Part shown: positions 32,211-42,289 of the stretch, piece after piece
How positions within the stretch are numbered: the first letter of the stretch is position 1
How the letters are laid out: the number at the start of each line of letters is the position of its first letter
Source: Streptomyces griseoluteus
GTDB lineage: Bacteria > Actinomycetota > Actinomycetes > Streptomycetales > Streptomycetaceae
Assembly (NCBI RefSeq): GCF_004784465.1
Contig: NZ_SRRU01000003.1
Coordinates: 1-64,000 of the forward strand
Length of the DNA: 64,000 nucleotides
Reading direction: 5' to 3'
Position numbers and translations under genes: made by a program
Notes under the pieces: generated by a model
The model's input: the letters and a program-made list of their open reading frames with translations, nothing else
Told to the model about the DNA's origin: nothing
Database searches by the model: none

Positions 32211-33401
32211 ATGGACAGCAGCCGGTACCGAGTGGACGACGTCATGACCCGGGCCGTGGTCGGCGTAGGACGAAACGCCTTGTTCAAGGACATCGTGGAG
32301 CGCATGGAGCGGTGGCATGTCAGTGCTGTTCCGGTCCTGGAGGGAGACGGCCGGGTGGCCGGGGTGGTGTCGGAGGCGGACCTGCTGCCCAAGGAGGAGT
32401 TCTGGGACAACAACCCGGCCGCGTTCACCCGTCTGCATCGGGGTGCCGATCTGGCGAAGGCGGGGGCCCGGACGGCCGAGCGGCTGATGAGCGCTCCGGC
32501 CGTCACCGTCCGCTCCGGCGCACCGGTGGCCGACGCCGCACGGATCATGGCAGAGCGGCACGTCAAGCGCCTGCCGGTCGTGGACGCCGGGGGCGTCCTC
32601 GTGGGCGTGATCAGTCGCAGGGACCTGCTCGGAGTCCTGCCCGGACTGTCGTCCGACGAGCCCGAGTCTTCGCATGGCCGCTCACCCACTCCCGGCGCAC
32701 CCTGGAAAGAGCCGTGCCCGCCCCGCGAGGTCCGAGGAGACACCATGTACGGCAGCCCGCGCACAGTCGGCGATGTGATGACCTGCACGGTCGCCGCCGT
32801 CGGCCCGCACGCCCCGTTCAAGGAGATCGTCCGGCTCATGCAGGACCGGCGGGTGAGTGCCCTGCCGGTGATCGAGGGCGAGGGCCGCGTGGTCGGCGTG
32901 GTCTCGGAGGCGGACCTGCTGCCGAAGGAGGAGGTGTGGGACGCTCCCGGACCCGGCGGAACCGCACTGCTCGGGCGGCGTGACGCGGCCAAGGCCGAGG
33001 CGCTCACCGCGGCGGAGCTGATGTCGTCTCCCGCCGTGACGGTCCATGCCGAGGCACCTCTCGCCCAAGCGGCACGCACCATGGCGCAGAACGGCGTCCG
33101 GCGGCTGCCCGTCGTGGGGGACGACGGTCTGCTGGCGGGTGTCGTCAGCCGGACGGACCTGCTCAAGGTCTTCCTCCGCAGCGACGCGGACATAGCGGAA
33201 GAGGTACGGCACGAGGTGGTCTCGCACCTCTTCCGGCCGCCCGCGTCCACCGTCCATGTGGAGGTGAACGACGGTGTGGTGACATTCGTCGGCCAGGTCC
33301 GGGACACCTCGCTCGTGCCCGTCGCGGCGGGGCTGGCCAGGGCCGTGGACGGCGTCGTGGATGTGGAGTTCGACCTCGCCCCCGCCCGCACCATGGGGTA
33401 G
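32211..33401 (+). CDS. Four-CBS plus BON protein, fusion of two CBS units
   Basis: The 396-residue product joins two relatives of the gene at 30911 in one frame. Residues 1-145 hold one CBS pair that stops where a BON domain would begin. Residues 146-178 form a linker (SSDEPESSHGRSPTPGAPW...). Residues 179-396 hold a full CBS pair plus BON domain. The linker DNA contains GAGGAGA and ATG at 32745, a normal gene start in the same frame. It therefore looks like a tandem duplication in which the first copy lost its BON domain and stop codon. The second unit may also be translated alone. Confidence 0.85.
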   Translation: MDSSRYRVDDVMTRAVVGVGRNALFKDIVERMERWHVSAVPVLEGDGRVAGVVSEADLLPKEEFWDNNPAAFTRLHRGADLAKAGARTAERLMSAPAVTVRSGAPVADAARIMAERHVKRLPVVDAGGVLVGVISRRDLLGVLPGLSSDEPESSHGRSPTPGAPWKEPCPPREVRGDTMYGSPRTVGDVMTCTVAAVGPHAPFKEIVRLMQDRRVSALPVIEGEGRVVGVVSEADLLPKEEVWDAPGPGGTALLGRRDAAKAEALTAAELMSSPAVTVHAEAPLAQAARTMAQNGVRRLPVVGDDGLLAGVVSRTDLLKVFLRSDADIAEEVRHEVVSHLFRPPASTVHVEVNDGVVTFVGQVRDTSLVPVAAGLARAVDGVVDVEFDLAPARTMG

Positions 33402-33415
33402 TGGCGGAGGGCGGG

Positions 33416-35818
33416 ATGTCCGAGTGGACCTGGGAGTGGTCGGGCCACGATCCGGCGGGCGAGCGGTTGCGGGAGGCCCTCTGCACGCTGGGGAACGGGT
33501 ACTTCGCCACGCGGGGCGCTCTTCCGGAGTGCCGGGCCGGGTTGGTCCATTACCCCGGCACCTATGTGGCCGGCTGCTACAACCGCCTGGAGTCGGCGGT
33601 GGCGGGCCGCCATGTGGTCAACGAGGACCTCGTCAACCTCCCGAACTGGCTGCCCCTGCGTTTCCGCATGCGAGGTCCCGGCCGGGAGTGGGGGCCCTGG
33701 TGCTCACCCGACACGCATGCTCCGGAGGGGCACCGGCATGTGCTGGACCTGCGGCGCGGCACGCTCACGCGGTCCTTCCGCTTCCGGCACGGGCCCATGA
33801 CGGTGGGAGTGGAGCAGATCCGCCTGGTGCACATGGAGGACCCGCACCTGGCCGCGCTGCGCACTGTCCTCTCGCCGGAGGAAGGGAACGGCGAGGTCGA
33901 GATCGAGAGCGCGCTGGACGGCGAGGTGTTCAACGGGAACGTCCATCGCTACCGGGCGCTGGGGCAGAGCCACTTGGGGCATCTGAGCACCGGGGTGCAG
34001 GAGCCCGGCACGGTGTGGCTGGGCTGTCGTACCAGCGCTTCGGACGTGACCGTCGCCATGGCGGCGAGGACGACGATCACCGGCGGCCAGTGGCCTGGGT
34101 CGCCGCTCAGCCGGACGCGGCACCGTGCCGTTCACCGCACGGTCGTCCCGCTCGGCCCCGGCAGACCGGTCACCGTGGACAAGACCGTGGCGCTGTTCAC
34201 CTCGCGGGACACGGCGATCAGTGAGCCGCTCGGCGAGGCGATCGACCGGGCGTCCGGCGCGCCCGACTTCCCGGGTCTGCTGGACTCCCACGCCGCTGCC
34301 TGGGAGCGGCTGTGGCGCCGCGCGGACGTCCGGGTGCCCGGCGAGGCCGGCCGTGTCCTGCGCCTGCACCTGTTCCATGTCCTTCAGACCCTGTCGCCGC
34401 ACACCGCCGACCTCGATGTCGGCGTGCCGGCCCGCGGATGGCACGGGGAGGCCTACCGGGGCCATGTCTTCTGGGACGAACTGTTCGTCGTGCCCTTTCT
34501 CAACCTGCACTTCCCGGACGTCTCCCGGGCCCTGCTCAACTACCGGTACCGGCGGCTCCCCCAGGCCTGCCGGGCGGCGGCCGTGGACGGCATGACGGGC
34601 GCGATGTATCCATGGCAGAGCGGCAGCAACGGGCGGGAGGAGTCACAGGAGTGGCATCTCAATCCCGTCTCGGGCAGTTGGCTCCCGGACCACTCGCGGC
34701 TCCAGCGCCATGTGGGTTCCGCGATCGCCTACAACATCTGGCAGTACTGCGAGGCCACGGGCGACGTGGAGTACCTGCACACCAGGGGCGCGGAGATGCT
34801 GCTCCAGATCGCCCGCTTCTGGGCCGGTCTCGCCGTCTACGATCCGCGGACCGACCGCTACCGCATCCGCGGGGTGGTCGGTCCCGACGAGTATCACGAC
34901 GCCTACCCGGACGCCGCGCGGCCCGGTCTCGACGACAACGCCTATACGAACGTCACCGCCGCCTGGGTGCTGACCCGGGCCCTGGAACTCGTCCGCGGGC
35001 TGCCCTCGTGGCGGCGTGGGGAGTTGTTCCACCGGCTCCGGATGGACGCCGACGAGCTCCCGGTCTGGCAGGAGGTCTCCCGCCGCCTGCGGGTGCCGTT
35101 CCATCAGGGGGTGATCAGTCAGTTCGAGGGCTACGACGGCCTCGCCGAGCTGGACTGGGACGGCTACCGCGCCCGCTACGACTCCATCAGGCGGCTCGAC
35201 CGCATCCTGGAGGCCGAGGGCGACTCGGTCAACCGGTACAAAGCATCCAAACAGGCCGACGTCCTGATGCTCGGCTACCTGTTCTCGCCCGCCGAACTCC
35301 GGTCGCTCTTGGGACGTCTCGGATACGGCATGGACGAGGACACCTGGCGCCGGACGGTGGACTACTACCTGCGGCGCACCAGCCACGGTTCGACCCTCAG
35401 CGAACTGGTGCACGGCGTGGTTCTCGTGCGGGCGAGGCGGGCCGAGGCGTGGAAGTACGTCCATGAGGCACTGCAGGCGGACATCGCCGACATCCAGGGC
35501 GGTACCACCGGTGAGGGCATACACCTGGGAGCCATGGCCGGGACGCTCGACCTGGTGCAGCGCGGCCTGACGGGACTGGAGACACGGGACGGCGCACTGT
35601 GGCTGGACCCGGCGCCGCTCCCCGCACTGTCCGAGTACGGCTTCACGGTGTTCTACCGCGGGCACTGGGGACTCGGCATACGACGGCGAGGGGACACGCT
35701 GGAGATCTCGGTGCCGGACTCGGAGCACTCCCCGGTCCGCATCGAACTGCCCGGTCGCACGGTGACCATCGCGCCCGGGCGGACGCGGGCGATCACAGTG
35801 CCGAACGACGTGGCATGA
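33416..35818 (+). CDS. Glycoside hydrolase family 65 protein (maltose/trehalose-phosphorylase-like)
   Basis: The 800-residue protein has the GH65 N-terminal beta-sandwich ([14 protein letters not shown]..., [12 protein letters not shown]) and the (alpha/alpha)6 catalytic barrel with [18 protein letters not shown]. The general acid is E492 in [10 protein letters not shown]. The segment [13 protein letters not shown] (H657-G658-S659) matches the phosphate-binding loop of the phosphorylases, so phosphorolysis of a disaccharide to glucose 1-phosphate is more likely than hydrolysis. ATG 33416 follows GGAGGGCGGG. A GTG at 33401 would overlap the preceding stop and is the alternative. Next to phosphoketolase it may supply sugar phosphate cheaply under energy stress. 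Confidence 0.88.
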   Translation: MSEWTWEWSGHDPAGERLREALCTLGNGYFATRGALPECRAGLVHYPGTYVAGCYNRLESAVAGRHVVNEDLVNLPNWLPLRFRMRGPGREWGPWCSPDTHAPEGHRHVLDLRRGTLTRSFRFRHGPMTVGVEQIRLVHMEDPHLAALRTVLSPEEGNGEVEIESALDGEVFNGNVHRYRALGQSHLGHLSTGVQEPGTVWLGCRTSASDVTVAMAARTTITGGQWPGSPLSRTRHRAVHRTVVPLGPGRPVTVDKTVALFTSRDTAISEPLGEAIDRASGAPDFPGLLDSHAAAWERLWRRADVRVPGEAGRVLRLHLFHVLQTLSPHTADLDVGVPARGWHGEAYRGHVFWDELFVVPFLNLHFPDVSRALLNYRYRRLPQACRAAAVDGMTGAMYPWQSGSNGREESQEWHLNPVSGSWLPDHSRLQRHVGSAIAYNIWQYCEATGDVEYLHTRGAEMLLQIARFWAGLAVYDPRTDRYRIRGVVGPDEYHDAYPDAARPGLDDNAYTNVTAAWVLTRALELVRGLPSWRRGELFHRLRMDADELPVWQEVSRRLRVPFHQGVISQFEGYDGLAELDWDGYRARYDSIRRLDRILEAEGDSVNRYKASKQADVLMLGYLFSPAELRSLLGRLGYGMDEDTWRRTVDYYLRRTSHGSTLSELVHGVVLVRARRAEAWKYVHEALQADIADIQGGTTGEGIHLGAMAGTLDLVQRGLTGLETRDGALWLDPAPLPALSEYGFTVFYRGHWGLGIRRRGDTLEISVPDSEHSPVRIELPGRTVTIAPGRTRAITVPNDVA

Positions 35819-35839
35819 GGGCCGTTCGCCACCGGCACC

Positions 35840-35853
35840 GGGACCTGCGGCCC
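35840..35853 (+). promoter_or_regulatory. DevR/OsdR-like box before the USP remnant and phosphoketolase
   Basis: GGGACCTGCGGCCC fits the DevR core GGG-N-C-N4-G-N-CCC in full, with A at position 4 and G at position 11 as in the mycobacterial consensus. It lies 78 bases before the start at 35918 and is followed by phosphoketolase at 36199. Confidence 0.45.
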
Positions 35854-35917
35854 CTGTCCGGGCGAGCGGGGCGTCGGCAGACTGATGACGAACTCCCGCC
35901 CCGAGGAGGTGGACCAC

Positions 35918-36151
35918 ATGCGCCGAACCAGCGATGTCGCGACCGGTACCCACTGTCCGGCCGTCGTCGGAGTCGACGGCTCCGAGTCCGCACTGCGGGC
36001 CGTGGACTGGGCCGCCGACGAGGCCGTCGAACCACGGGAAGCCGTCGTGGCGCGAGGTTTCGTCGAGACGAGCAGCGTCTCCGTCACCCCGCCGCGGCCC
36101 CGGCTGCACCGTGCCGCGTGCCCGGTGGCCGTCATACCGGAACTTTCCTGA
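35918..36151 (+). pseudogene. Internally deleted universal stress protein
   Basis: The 77-residue product has the USP first strand and helix ([23 protein letters not shown]) joined directly to a C-terminal piece that ends [14 protein letters not shown], the last strand of a USP. About 70 residues with the GxxGxxxxxxxxxGS nucleotide loop are missing, yet the frame is kept. It has a good GAGGAGG ribosome site and may still be expressed, but it cannot bind ATP in the usual way. Intact relatives are at 39301 and 41032. Confidence 0.7.
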
Positions 36152-36198
36152 CCTTCCCGGCACACTGTCCGTTCATGGATGACGAATCCGGAGATGCG

Positions 36199-38580
36199 AT
36201 GCCGAAGGACGACCACACCGCCGCGACCACTCTCACCGACGCGGAGCTGCGCGGTCTGGACGCGCACTGGCGCGCCGCCAACTACCTGGCCGTGGGCCAG
36301 ATCTACCTGATGGACAACCCCCTGCTCACCGAGCCGCTGCGGCCGGAGCACATCAAGCCGCGGCTGCTCGGCCACTGGGGCACGTCTCCGGGACTCAACC
36401 TGGTGTACACGCACCTGAACCGGGTGATCAGGAACCGCGGTCTGGACGCACTGTGCGTCTGGGGGCCGGGGCACGGAGGGCCGGCCGTCCTGGCCGGCTC
36501 CTGGCTGGACGGCAGTTACAGCGAGACGTACCCCGACGTGCCACGGGACGCGGAGGGCATGGCGCGGCTGTTCCGGCAGTTCTCCTTCCCCGGTGGCGTA
36601 CCCAGCCATGTGGCTCCGGAGACGCCCGGCTCGATCCACGAGGGCGGCGAGCTCGGCTACTCCCTGGCCCACGCCTACGGCGCCGCCTTCGACAACCCGG
36701 AGCTCGTGGTCGCCTGCGTCATCGGGGACGGCGAGGCGGAGACGGGACCGCTCGCCACGTCCTGGCATTCCGACAAGTTCCTCGACCCGGTGCACGACGG
36801 CGCGGTCCTGCCCGTCCTGCACCTCAACGGGTACAAGATCGCCAACCCGACCCTGCTGTCCCGCCTGCCCGAGCCGGAGCTCGACGCGCTGCTCCGCGGG
36901 TACGGGTACGAGCCCATTCACGTGAGCGGCGACGATCCGGCCGAGGTGCACCGCGCCATGGCGGCGGCCATGGACGATGCGCTGGACCGCATCTCCCTCG
37001 TCCAGGAGTCCGCGCGCAGTCAGGGCGTCACCGAGCGCGCGCACTGGCCGGTGATCGTGCTGCGCACTCCCAAGGGCTGGACCGGTCCGGCCGAGGTCGA
37101 CGGTCTCCCGGTCGAGGGCACCTGGCGGTCCCATCAGGTGCCGCTCGCCGGGGTACGGGACAACCCCGGGCACCTGGCCCAGTTGGAGCGCTGGATGCGC
37201 TCGTACCGGCCCGAGGAACTGTTCGGTGCCGACGGTCGTCCCGCGCCGGAGGTCCTGTCCTGCGTACCGGCGGACGAAAGGCGCCTGGGCGCCACTCCGC
37301 ACGCGAACGGCGGTCTGCTGACCCGCGAACTGCCCCTGCCCGACCTGGACGCGATCGCCGTACCCGTCGACAAGCCAGGTGTCACCCTGCACGAGCCCAC
37401 CCGTGTCGTCGGCACCCTGCTGAAGCAGGTCATGAAGGACACCCGGACCCACCGGAACTTCCGGCTCGTGGGCCCCGACGAGACCGCGTCCAACCGGCTC
37501 AAGGCCGTCTACGACGTCAGCGGCAAGGCGTGGCAGGCGGCGATTCTGCCGGTCGACGAGCATCTGGAGCGGCACGGCCGGGTCATGGAGGTGCTCTCCG
37601 AACACCTCTGCCAGGGCTGGCTGGAGGGCTATGTGCTCACCGGTCGGCACGGCCTGTTCTCCTGCTACGAAGCCTTCGTGCACATCGTCGACTCGATGGT
37701 CAGCCAGCACATCAAGTGGCTCAAGACCGCCCGCGGTCTGCCGTGGCGCGCCCCCATCCCTTCGCTCAACTACCTGCTGACATCGCATGTCTGGCGCCAG
37801 GACCACAACGGCTTCTCCCACCAGGACCCCGGTTTCGTCGACCATGTGCTCAACAAGAGCCCCGCCGTGGTCCGCGTCTACCTTCCGCCGGATGCCAACA
37901 CCCTGTTGTCGGTGACCGATCACGTCCTGCGCAGCCGGGACTACGTGAACGTCGTCGTGGCGGGCAAGCAGCCCTGCTTCGACTGGCTGAGCATGGACGA
38001 GGCGCGCGTCCACTGCGCCCGCGGCGCGGGCATCTGGGAATGGGCCGGCTCCGAGAACGGGGGCGAGCCGGACGTGGTGCTGGCCTGCGCCGGTGACGTG
38101 CCCACCCTCGAAGTGCTGGCCGCCGCCCAGCTGTTGCGCCGTCATCTGCCCGAGCTGCGGGTGCGGGTGGTGAACGTGGTCGACATGACCAGGCTGCTCC
38201 CCCACGAGGAGCACCCGCACGGCATGACGGACTTCGAGTACGACGGTCTGTTCACGACGGACAAGCCGGTGATCTTCGCCTACCACGGCTACCCGTGGCT
38301 CGTGCACCGTCTCGCCTACCGGCGCACCGGCCACGCCCACCTGCATGTGCGGGGCTACAAGGAGTCGGGCACCACGACCACGCCGTTCGACATGGTCGTC
38401 CGGAACGACCTCGACCGTTACCGCCTCGTCATGGACGTCATCGACCGGGTACCGGGACTCGCGGTCCGTGCCGCCGCCGTACGCCAGGCGATGGCCGACG
38501 AGCGCACCCGCCACGCGGCGTGGATCCGGGCGCACGGGGCCGACATGCCCGAGGTGGCCGAGTGGGTCTGGGACGGCTGA
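36199..38580 (+). CDS. xfp: Xylulose-5-phosphate/fructose-6-phosphate phosphoketolase
   Basis: The 793-residue enzyme matches phosphoketolase throughout: [35 protein letters not shown], the thiamine-diphosphate motif [21 protein letters not shown]...LNGYKI, and the later HDNGF-like [13 protein letters not shown] and [11 protein letters not shown]. It cleaves xylulose 5-phosphate or fructose 6-phosphate with phosphate to acetyl phosphate plus a shorter sugar phosphate. This gives ATP through acetate kinase without oxygen. ATG 36199 follows GGAGA; ATG 36175 is possible. No acetate kinase gene is in the window. Confidence 0.95.
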   Translation: MPKDDHTAATTLTDAELRGLDAHWRAANYLAVGQIYLMDNPLLTEPLRPEHIKPRLLGHWGTSPGLNLVYTHLNRVIRNRGLDALCVWGPGHGGPAVLAGSWLDGSYSETYPDVPRDAEGMARLFRQFSFPGGVPSHVAPETPGSIHEGGELGYSLAHAYGAAFDNPELVVACVIGDGEAETGPLATSWHSDKFLDPVHDGAVLPVLHLNGYKIANPTLLSRLPEPELDALLRGYGYEPIHVSGDDPAEVHRAMAAAMDDALDRISLVQESARSQGVTERAHWPVIVLRTPKGWTGPAEVDGLPVEGTWRSHQVPLAGVRDNPGHLAQLERWMRSYRPEELFGADGRPAPEVLSCVPADERRLGATPHANGGLLTRELPLPDLDAIAVPVDKPGVTLHEPTRVVGTLLKQVMKDTRTHRNFRLVGPDETASNRLKAVYDVSGKAWQAAILPVDEHLERHGRVMEVLSEHLCQGWLEGYVLTGRHGLFSCYEAFVHIVDSMVSQHIKWLKTARGLPWRAPIPSLNYLLTSHVWRQDHNGFSHQDPGFVDHVLNKSPAVVRVYLPPDANTLLSVTDHVLRSRDYVNVVVAGKQPCFDWLSMDEARVHCARGAGIWEWAGSENGGEPDVVLACAGDVPTLEVLAAAQLLRRHLPELRVRVVNVVDMTRLLPHEEHPHGMTDFEYDGLFTTDKPVIFAYHGYPWLVHRLAYRRTGHAHLHVRGYKESGTTTTPFDMVVRNDLDRYRLVMDVIDRVPGLAVRAAAVRQAMADERTRHAAWIRAHGADMPEVAEWVWDG

Positions 38581-38599
38581 ACCCGTACCCGGGCCCGGC

Positions 38600-39172
38600 T
38601 CAGCCGGGCCTGCGGGCCCACCGGGGCTCCACCAGACCCCACTCGCGATCCCAGCGAGCCATGCGCCGCCGGTCCAGCCACAGACGTCCCAGTGCGCCCG
38701 CACCGTACCCCGCCGCACCGGCCGCCAGGGCCGCGCCCAGACCGAAGAAGCCCGCCTCGAGCCCGCTCTCGGTGGAGTTCGCCGGCTTGACGGAAACGAG
38801 TTTGCCCCAGTCGTCCTGCCAGACCACGACACGGGCCCCGGCACGCAGACCGCTCTTGACCAATGCACGGTCGGTCCTGGGCTCACCGTTCGGCGATCGC
38901 CAGCGCACCGGGGTCTCGACCAGGACCCGCCCCGACCAGGGGCCCGTGGCGGAAGGCCGCGCGTCGGTGAGGAGCAGGGCGTGGACGGCGTGGCGGTGGG
39001 CCCGCTGCTGTGCCAGCAGCCCGGCGGTGGCCTGGGCGGTCAGCGCTCCCGCCGCGGCTCCGCCCACCACGGCCACGACCCAGGCGAGGAGCACGATCCA
39101 CGCCTCCACGACGTCCTCGCGCCGCTTCAGCGGATTGCTCCGCCAACGCCACAACCGACGCGTGGTCATCAT
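38600..39172 (-). CDS. Rv1733c-like membrane protein
   Basis: The 190-residue protein begins MMTTRRLWRWRSNPLKRREDVVEAWIVLLAWVV, the conserved start of the Rv1733c family, and has two membrane helices (about 22-45 and 140-162) around an extracytoplasmic domain of some 90 residues. In M. tuberculosis the namesake is a DosR-regulated antigen of unknown function. It converges with phosphoketolase with 19 bases between stops. GGAGGAGG precedes the start. Confidence 0.82.
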   Translation of the reverse strand: MMTTRRLWRWRSNPLKRREDVVEAWIVLLAWVVAVVGGAAAGALTAQATAGLLAQQRAHRHAVHALLLTDARPSATGPWSGRVLVETPVRWRSPNGEPRTDRALVKSGLRAGARVVVWQDDWGKLVSVKPANSTESGLEAGFFGLGAALAAGAAGYGAGALGRLWLDRRRMARWDREWGLVEPRWARRPG

Positions 39173-39278
39173 CGGTGGCACCTCCTCCGGGTGACACCTC
39201 CGACTCTGCCGCACGCGAACGCCCGCACCCAGTGGCCACCGGGACCTCGACACGGGGCCATCCGGACCAACGGGAGAA

Positions 39279-39292
39279 GGGCCGGTCGTCCG
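39279..39292 (-). promoter_or_regulatory. Weak DevR-like box before the Rv1733c-like gene
   Basis: GGGCCGGTCGTCCG keeps 7 of the 8 fixed bases of GGG-N-C-N4-G-N-CCC and lies about 107 bases upstream of the start at 39172. It is recorded as support for the regulon, not as a firm site. Confidence 0.25.
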
Positions 39293-39300
39293 CGCCGGCG

Positions 39301-39765
39301 TCACACCGTCTCGGGCGCTCCCCGGATGATGACCACCGGACAGGTGGCGTGATGCGTGCAGTGCTGGCCGACCGATCCCAGCAACGCCTCCGTGAAACCG
39401 CCGTGCCCCCGGCTGCCGAGCACCAGCAGCGAGGCACCCTTGGACGCTTCGAGCAGCACACTCGTCGGCGGTCCGAAGGCGACGGTGGTCCGCATCTCCA
39501 CGGACGGCTCCGGCCCCGCCACCTCCTTGACGGCGTCCAGCAGGACCTGGTGCGCGATCCGCTCGAAGTCCACTTCCTCCTCGCTCAGCGGCGGCATCCA
39601 GCCGAGGGAGCCGTAGAGCTGCGGATACTCCCAGGCGGTGACCGCCTCGAGCACGCTGCCGGTCACCTCCGCCTGCCGCAGAGCCCAGCGCAGGGCCTGC
39701 TTGGACGACTCCGAGCCGTCCACTCCGACGACAATCCGAGGCCCTTCACCGGAATGAACAGTCAC
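39301..39765 (-). CDS. Universal stress protein
   Basis: The 154-residue single-domain USP begins [20 protein letters not shown]. It ends with LLVLGSRGHGGFTEALLGSVGQHCTHHATCPVVIIRG, the complete GxxGx9GS ATP-binding loop and last strand. ATP-binding USPs are induced in stasis and hypoxia. It is divergent from the nitroreductase gene at 39951 across 185 bases that contain a DevR-like box. GAGGACGCC precedes the start. Confidence 0.92.
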   Translation of the reverse strand: MTVHSGEGPRIVVGVDGSESSKQALRWALRQAEVTGSVLEAVTAWEYPQLYGSLGWMPPLSEEEVDFERIAHQVLLDAVKEVAGPEPSVEMRTTVAFGPPTSVLLEASKGASLLVLGSRGHGGFTEALLGSVGQHCTHHATCPVVIIRGAPETV

Positions 39766-39860
39766 GGCGTCCTCCGATCATTCGTGGCAAGGCAATGCCT
39801 CCGTCAGCACCATGGTCGCCCGCGTACCGCGTCCACGCAGGATCCGCGCGCCCAGCACCG

Positions 39861-39874
39861 GGTCCGGTCGGCCC
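39861..39874. promoter_or_regulatory. DevR-like box between divergent USP and nitroreductase genes
   Basis: GGTCCGGTCGGCCC keeps 7 of 8 fixed bases of the DevR core and lies 77 bases before the nitroreductase start and 96 bases before the USP start. Divergent USP/nitroreductase pairs sharing a DosR site are known in mycobacteria. Confidence 0.35.
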
Positions 39875-39950
39875 TGCCGGGTCGGGGTCCGGGAGCACAC
39901 ACTGGAAGGGGGCGGGAATGGCTCGCAAGCCGTCACGAAGGAATGTCCCC

Positions 39951-40940
39951 ATGTCGATACGCTCTCAGGACACGGCCACCGTCTCCGCCCTCGTGTCGGA
40001 AGCCTCGGCCGCGCCATCACTGCACAACACCCAGCCCTGGGCCTTCCGGTACCTGTCGGACGCGGGAATCCTGCTCCTGTACGCCGACCGGAGCCGCGCT
40101 CTGCCACGGACCGATCCGGACGCCCGTGGCCTGCACATGGGGTGCGGGGCAGCGCTGCTCAATCTGCGTGTGACCGCCGCGGCGGCCGGCCTGGCGCCGG
40201 ATGTGCGGCTACTGCCGCATCCGGCCGACGCCGACCTGCTCGCCGAGGTGCGCCTGTGGGAGCCCGCCCCGCCCGACATGGCTCTCGCCCTGCTGGGTCC
40301 GGCCGTTCGCCGACGTCACTCCAGCCGGCACCCGTTCCTCGAGGAGGACATCCCGGAGGCCTGGCGGAGTCTGCTCGCCGAGGCCGCCGAGGCGGAGGGA
40401 GCGCAGTTGCTGTTCCCCGGCACCTGGCACGTTCGTTCGCTCCTGCGGCTGGTGGAGGACGCCGAGGGCTGGGAGGAGGCCGATCCCGGTATACGTGGTG
40501 AGACCGAACGCTGGGCCCGGGTGGAGCCGGCCGACACGGCGCGGTTCAGGGACGGAATCCCGGCCGAGGCCCTCGGCCCCCGCGGGCGACGCGCCGCCTC
40601 ACCGGTCCGCGACTTCGCCGACGGACGCGCGGTCCCCGGTCGTGAGTGGGCCACCTTCGAGGAGGACCCCCATCTCGCCCTCCTGGGTACGGTCCGGGAC
40701 GGGCGGGAGGACTGGCTGCGCGCCGGTCAGGCGCTGGAACGTGTCCTGCTTGTCGCAACGGAGCTCGGGCTGGTGGCTTCTCTGATGTCGCAGCCGCTGG
40801 AGTGGCCGGAACTTCGGTGGGTGGCACGCGATCCTCTGTCGGCCATGGCCAACGTGCAGATGATCGTGCGGCTCGGCTGGGGCCCGGAGGGTCGTCCGAG
40901 CCCCCGGCGACCGGTTGCCGAATTCCTTGAAATCGTTTGA
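39951..40940 (+). CDS. Acg-family nitroreductase-like FMN protein
   Basis: The 329-residue protein has the Acg layout: two fused nitroreductase-like halves, starting LVSEASAAPSLHNTQPWAFRYL and ending with LGLVASLMSQPLEWPELR and NVQMIVRLGWGPEG. In M. tuberculosis, Acg (Rv2032) binds FMN, lacks ordinary nitroreductase activity and belongs to the DosR regulon. ATG 39951 has AAGGA upstream; ATG 39918 would add 11 residues and also has a purine-rich site. It probably stores or sequesters flavin (inference from the family). Confidence 0.87.
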   Translation: MSIRSQDTATVSALVSEASAAPSLHNTQPWAFRYLSDAGILLLYADRSRALPRTDPDARGLHMGCGAALLNLRVTAAAAGLAPDVRLLPHPADADLLAEVRLWEPAPPDMALALLGPAVRRRHSSRHPFLEEDIPEAWRSLLAEAAEAEGAQLLFPGTWHVRSLLRLVEDAEGWEEADPGIRGETERWARVEPADTARFRDGIPAEALGPRGRRAASPVRDFADGRAVPGREWATFEEDPHLALLGTVRDGREDWLRAGQALERVLLVATELGLVASLMSQPLEWPELRWVARDPLSAMANVQMIVRLGWGPEGRPSPRRPVAEFLEIV

Positions 40941-41031
40941 TCCGCCCGCTCATGGGACGAACGACCGAGTCCGTCGTCACGACCCGGAACGACCGGAAGT
41001 CGCCCGCAGGCGCAGCGCCGCGGGCTCCGGA

Positions 41032-41475
41032 TCACTGCGTGTCGGGACGTACGATCACGAGGGGACAGGTGGCGTGCTGCGACACGTGCTGGCTGACGGA
41101 CCCGAGCAGGGCACGGGCGAATCCGCCCCTCCCCCGGCTGCCGACGACCAGCGCCTCGGCTCCCTGCGCTGCTCGCAACAGAACGTCGGCGGCGTTGCCG
41201 TGCACCAGATGGCGGCGCACCGAGTCGGCGTCCTCCACGCCCAGCACTTCGGTCAGCTCCTGCCGCATCCGCCGTTCCGCCTCCTCCACGTCCAGGTCCA
41301 GATCGACGGCGGGCGCCGACCAGCCGTACAGACCGGGCAGCTCCCACACGGCGACGGCTTCCACGACTCCGCCGAGGAGAGCCGCGTACCGTACCGCCCA
41401 GCGCAGGGCCGCGTACGAGGACGGCGACCCGTCGACGCCGACCACGACCCGCGGCTCGGTGACTTCCCTGTCCAT
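41032..41475 (-). CDS. Universal stress protein
   Basis: The 147-residue USP begins RVVVGVDGSPSSYAALRWAV and ends LVVGSRGRGGFARALLGSVSQHVSQHATCPLVIVRP, with a complete nucleotide-binding loop. AGGAGAGG lies before the ATG. It follows the CBS-BON gene by 26 bases in the same direction, so the two form an operon. Relative to 39301 it is a diverged paralogue. Confidence 0.92.
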   Translation of the reverse strand: MDREVTEPRVVVGVDGSPSSYAALRWAVRYAALLGGVVEAVAVWELPGLYGWSAPAVDLDLDVEEAERRMRQELTEVLGVEDADSVRRHLVHGNAADVLLRAAQGAEALVVGSRGRGGFARALLGSVSQHVSQHATCPLVIVRPDTQ

Positions 41476-41501
41476 GCGTCTCACCTCTCCTGCGGGGGTG
41501 T

Positions 41502-42172
41502 TCAGCCGGCGGGGGCGGGGCGGGTGTCGTCCTGGCGGAAGGCGATGTCGCCGGTCACGGACACGACACCGTCGACGCCCCGGCACAACTGCTCCACGAC
41601 CGGGACGAGGCCCCGGTGCTCCACGGTGCCGCGGAGAACGACCGCTCCGTCCCGCACGTCGACGGTGACGTCCGTGCGGGCGAGGCCCAGCGTGTCCCGC
41701 AGTACGTCCCGGGTGATCTCCTCACGGATCGCCTCGTCGCGGCGCAGGAAGACCCGGAGGAGGTCGCCGCGGCTGACGATGCCCACCAGCCGGTCCGCCT
41801 CGTCCACCACGGGCAGCGCTTGACGTCATGCGTCTCCATCAGACGCGCGGCTTCGACCACGGACCACTCGGGACGGGCGCAGACCGCCGGAGCGGACATC
41901 AGTTCCTCGGCCCGGGCGCCCTCGGCCTTGGCGCGCTCCCATGCCTCCAGGTGCGGCACCGGGACCAGACCGGACGGGTCGGCCTGGTCCGAGCTCTTGC
42001 GCAGCAGGTCGGCTTCGGACACCACCCCGACGGGATGCTCCAGCTGGTCCACCACGGGGATGGCGGTGACGTCGTTCTCCGTCAGGAGCCTGACGAGCTC
42101 CTTGAACGGCGTGTCACGTCGTGCGCGGACGACGTTACGGGTCATGAGGTCATCGATCGTCCGATGCTGCAT
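41502..42172 (-). pseudogene. CBS-pair and BON domain protein, one-base frameshift
   Basis: The 5' part reads MQHRTIDDLMTRNVVRARRD... and ELMSAPAVCARPEWSVVEAARLMETHDVKR in one frame. The rest, VDEADRLVGIVSRGDLLRVFL followed by a BON domain to the stop at 41502, is in another. One extra C (minus strand) near 41816 restores DVKRLPVVDEAD, the exact CBS phrase seen in the intact relatives. The length of 671 is one short of 672. The restored protein would be 223 residues and normal. This is the third such single-base loss in the window, so a sequencing artefact is quite possible. Confidence 0.8.
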
Positions 42173-42212
42173 GGTGCCTCCCGTGGACGGGCCGCCCGCC
42201 CCGCAGCCTCCG

Positions 42213-42226
42213 GGGTCCTTCGGCCA
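42213..42226 (-). promoter_or_regulatory. Weak DevR-like box before the CBS-USP operon
   Basis: GGGTCCTTCGGCCA keeps 7 of 8 core bases and lies 41 bases upstream of the CBS-BON start at 42172. It is also in front of the divergent DUF1918 gene at 42290. Confidence 0.3.
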
Positions 42227-42289
42227 AGCGGCGATTCCTCCCGCGTGGCAGGTCGGATACAGCACCATTCTGAGGAGAGGACGGCGGCC

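Noticed and set aside
35653..38886. A 1077-codon open frame on the minus strand across phosphoketolase
   Set aside because: It is antisense to an unmistakable phosphoketolase, has random-looking composition and arises from the third-position G/C bias of the real gene.
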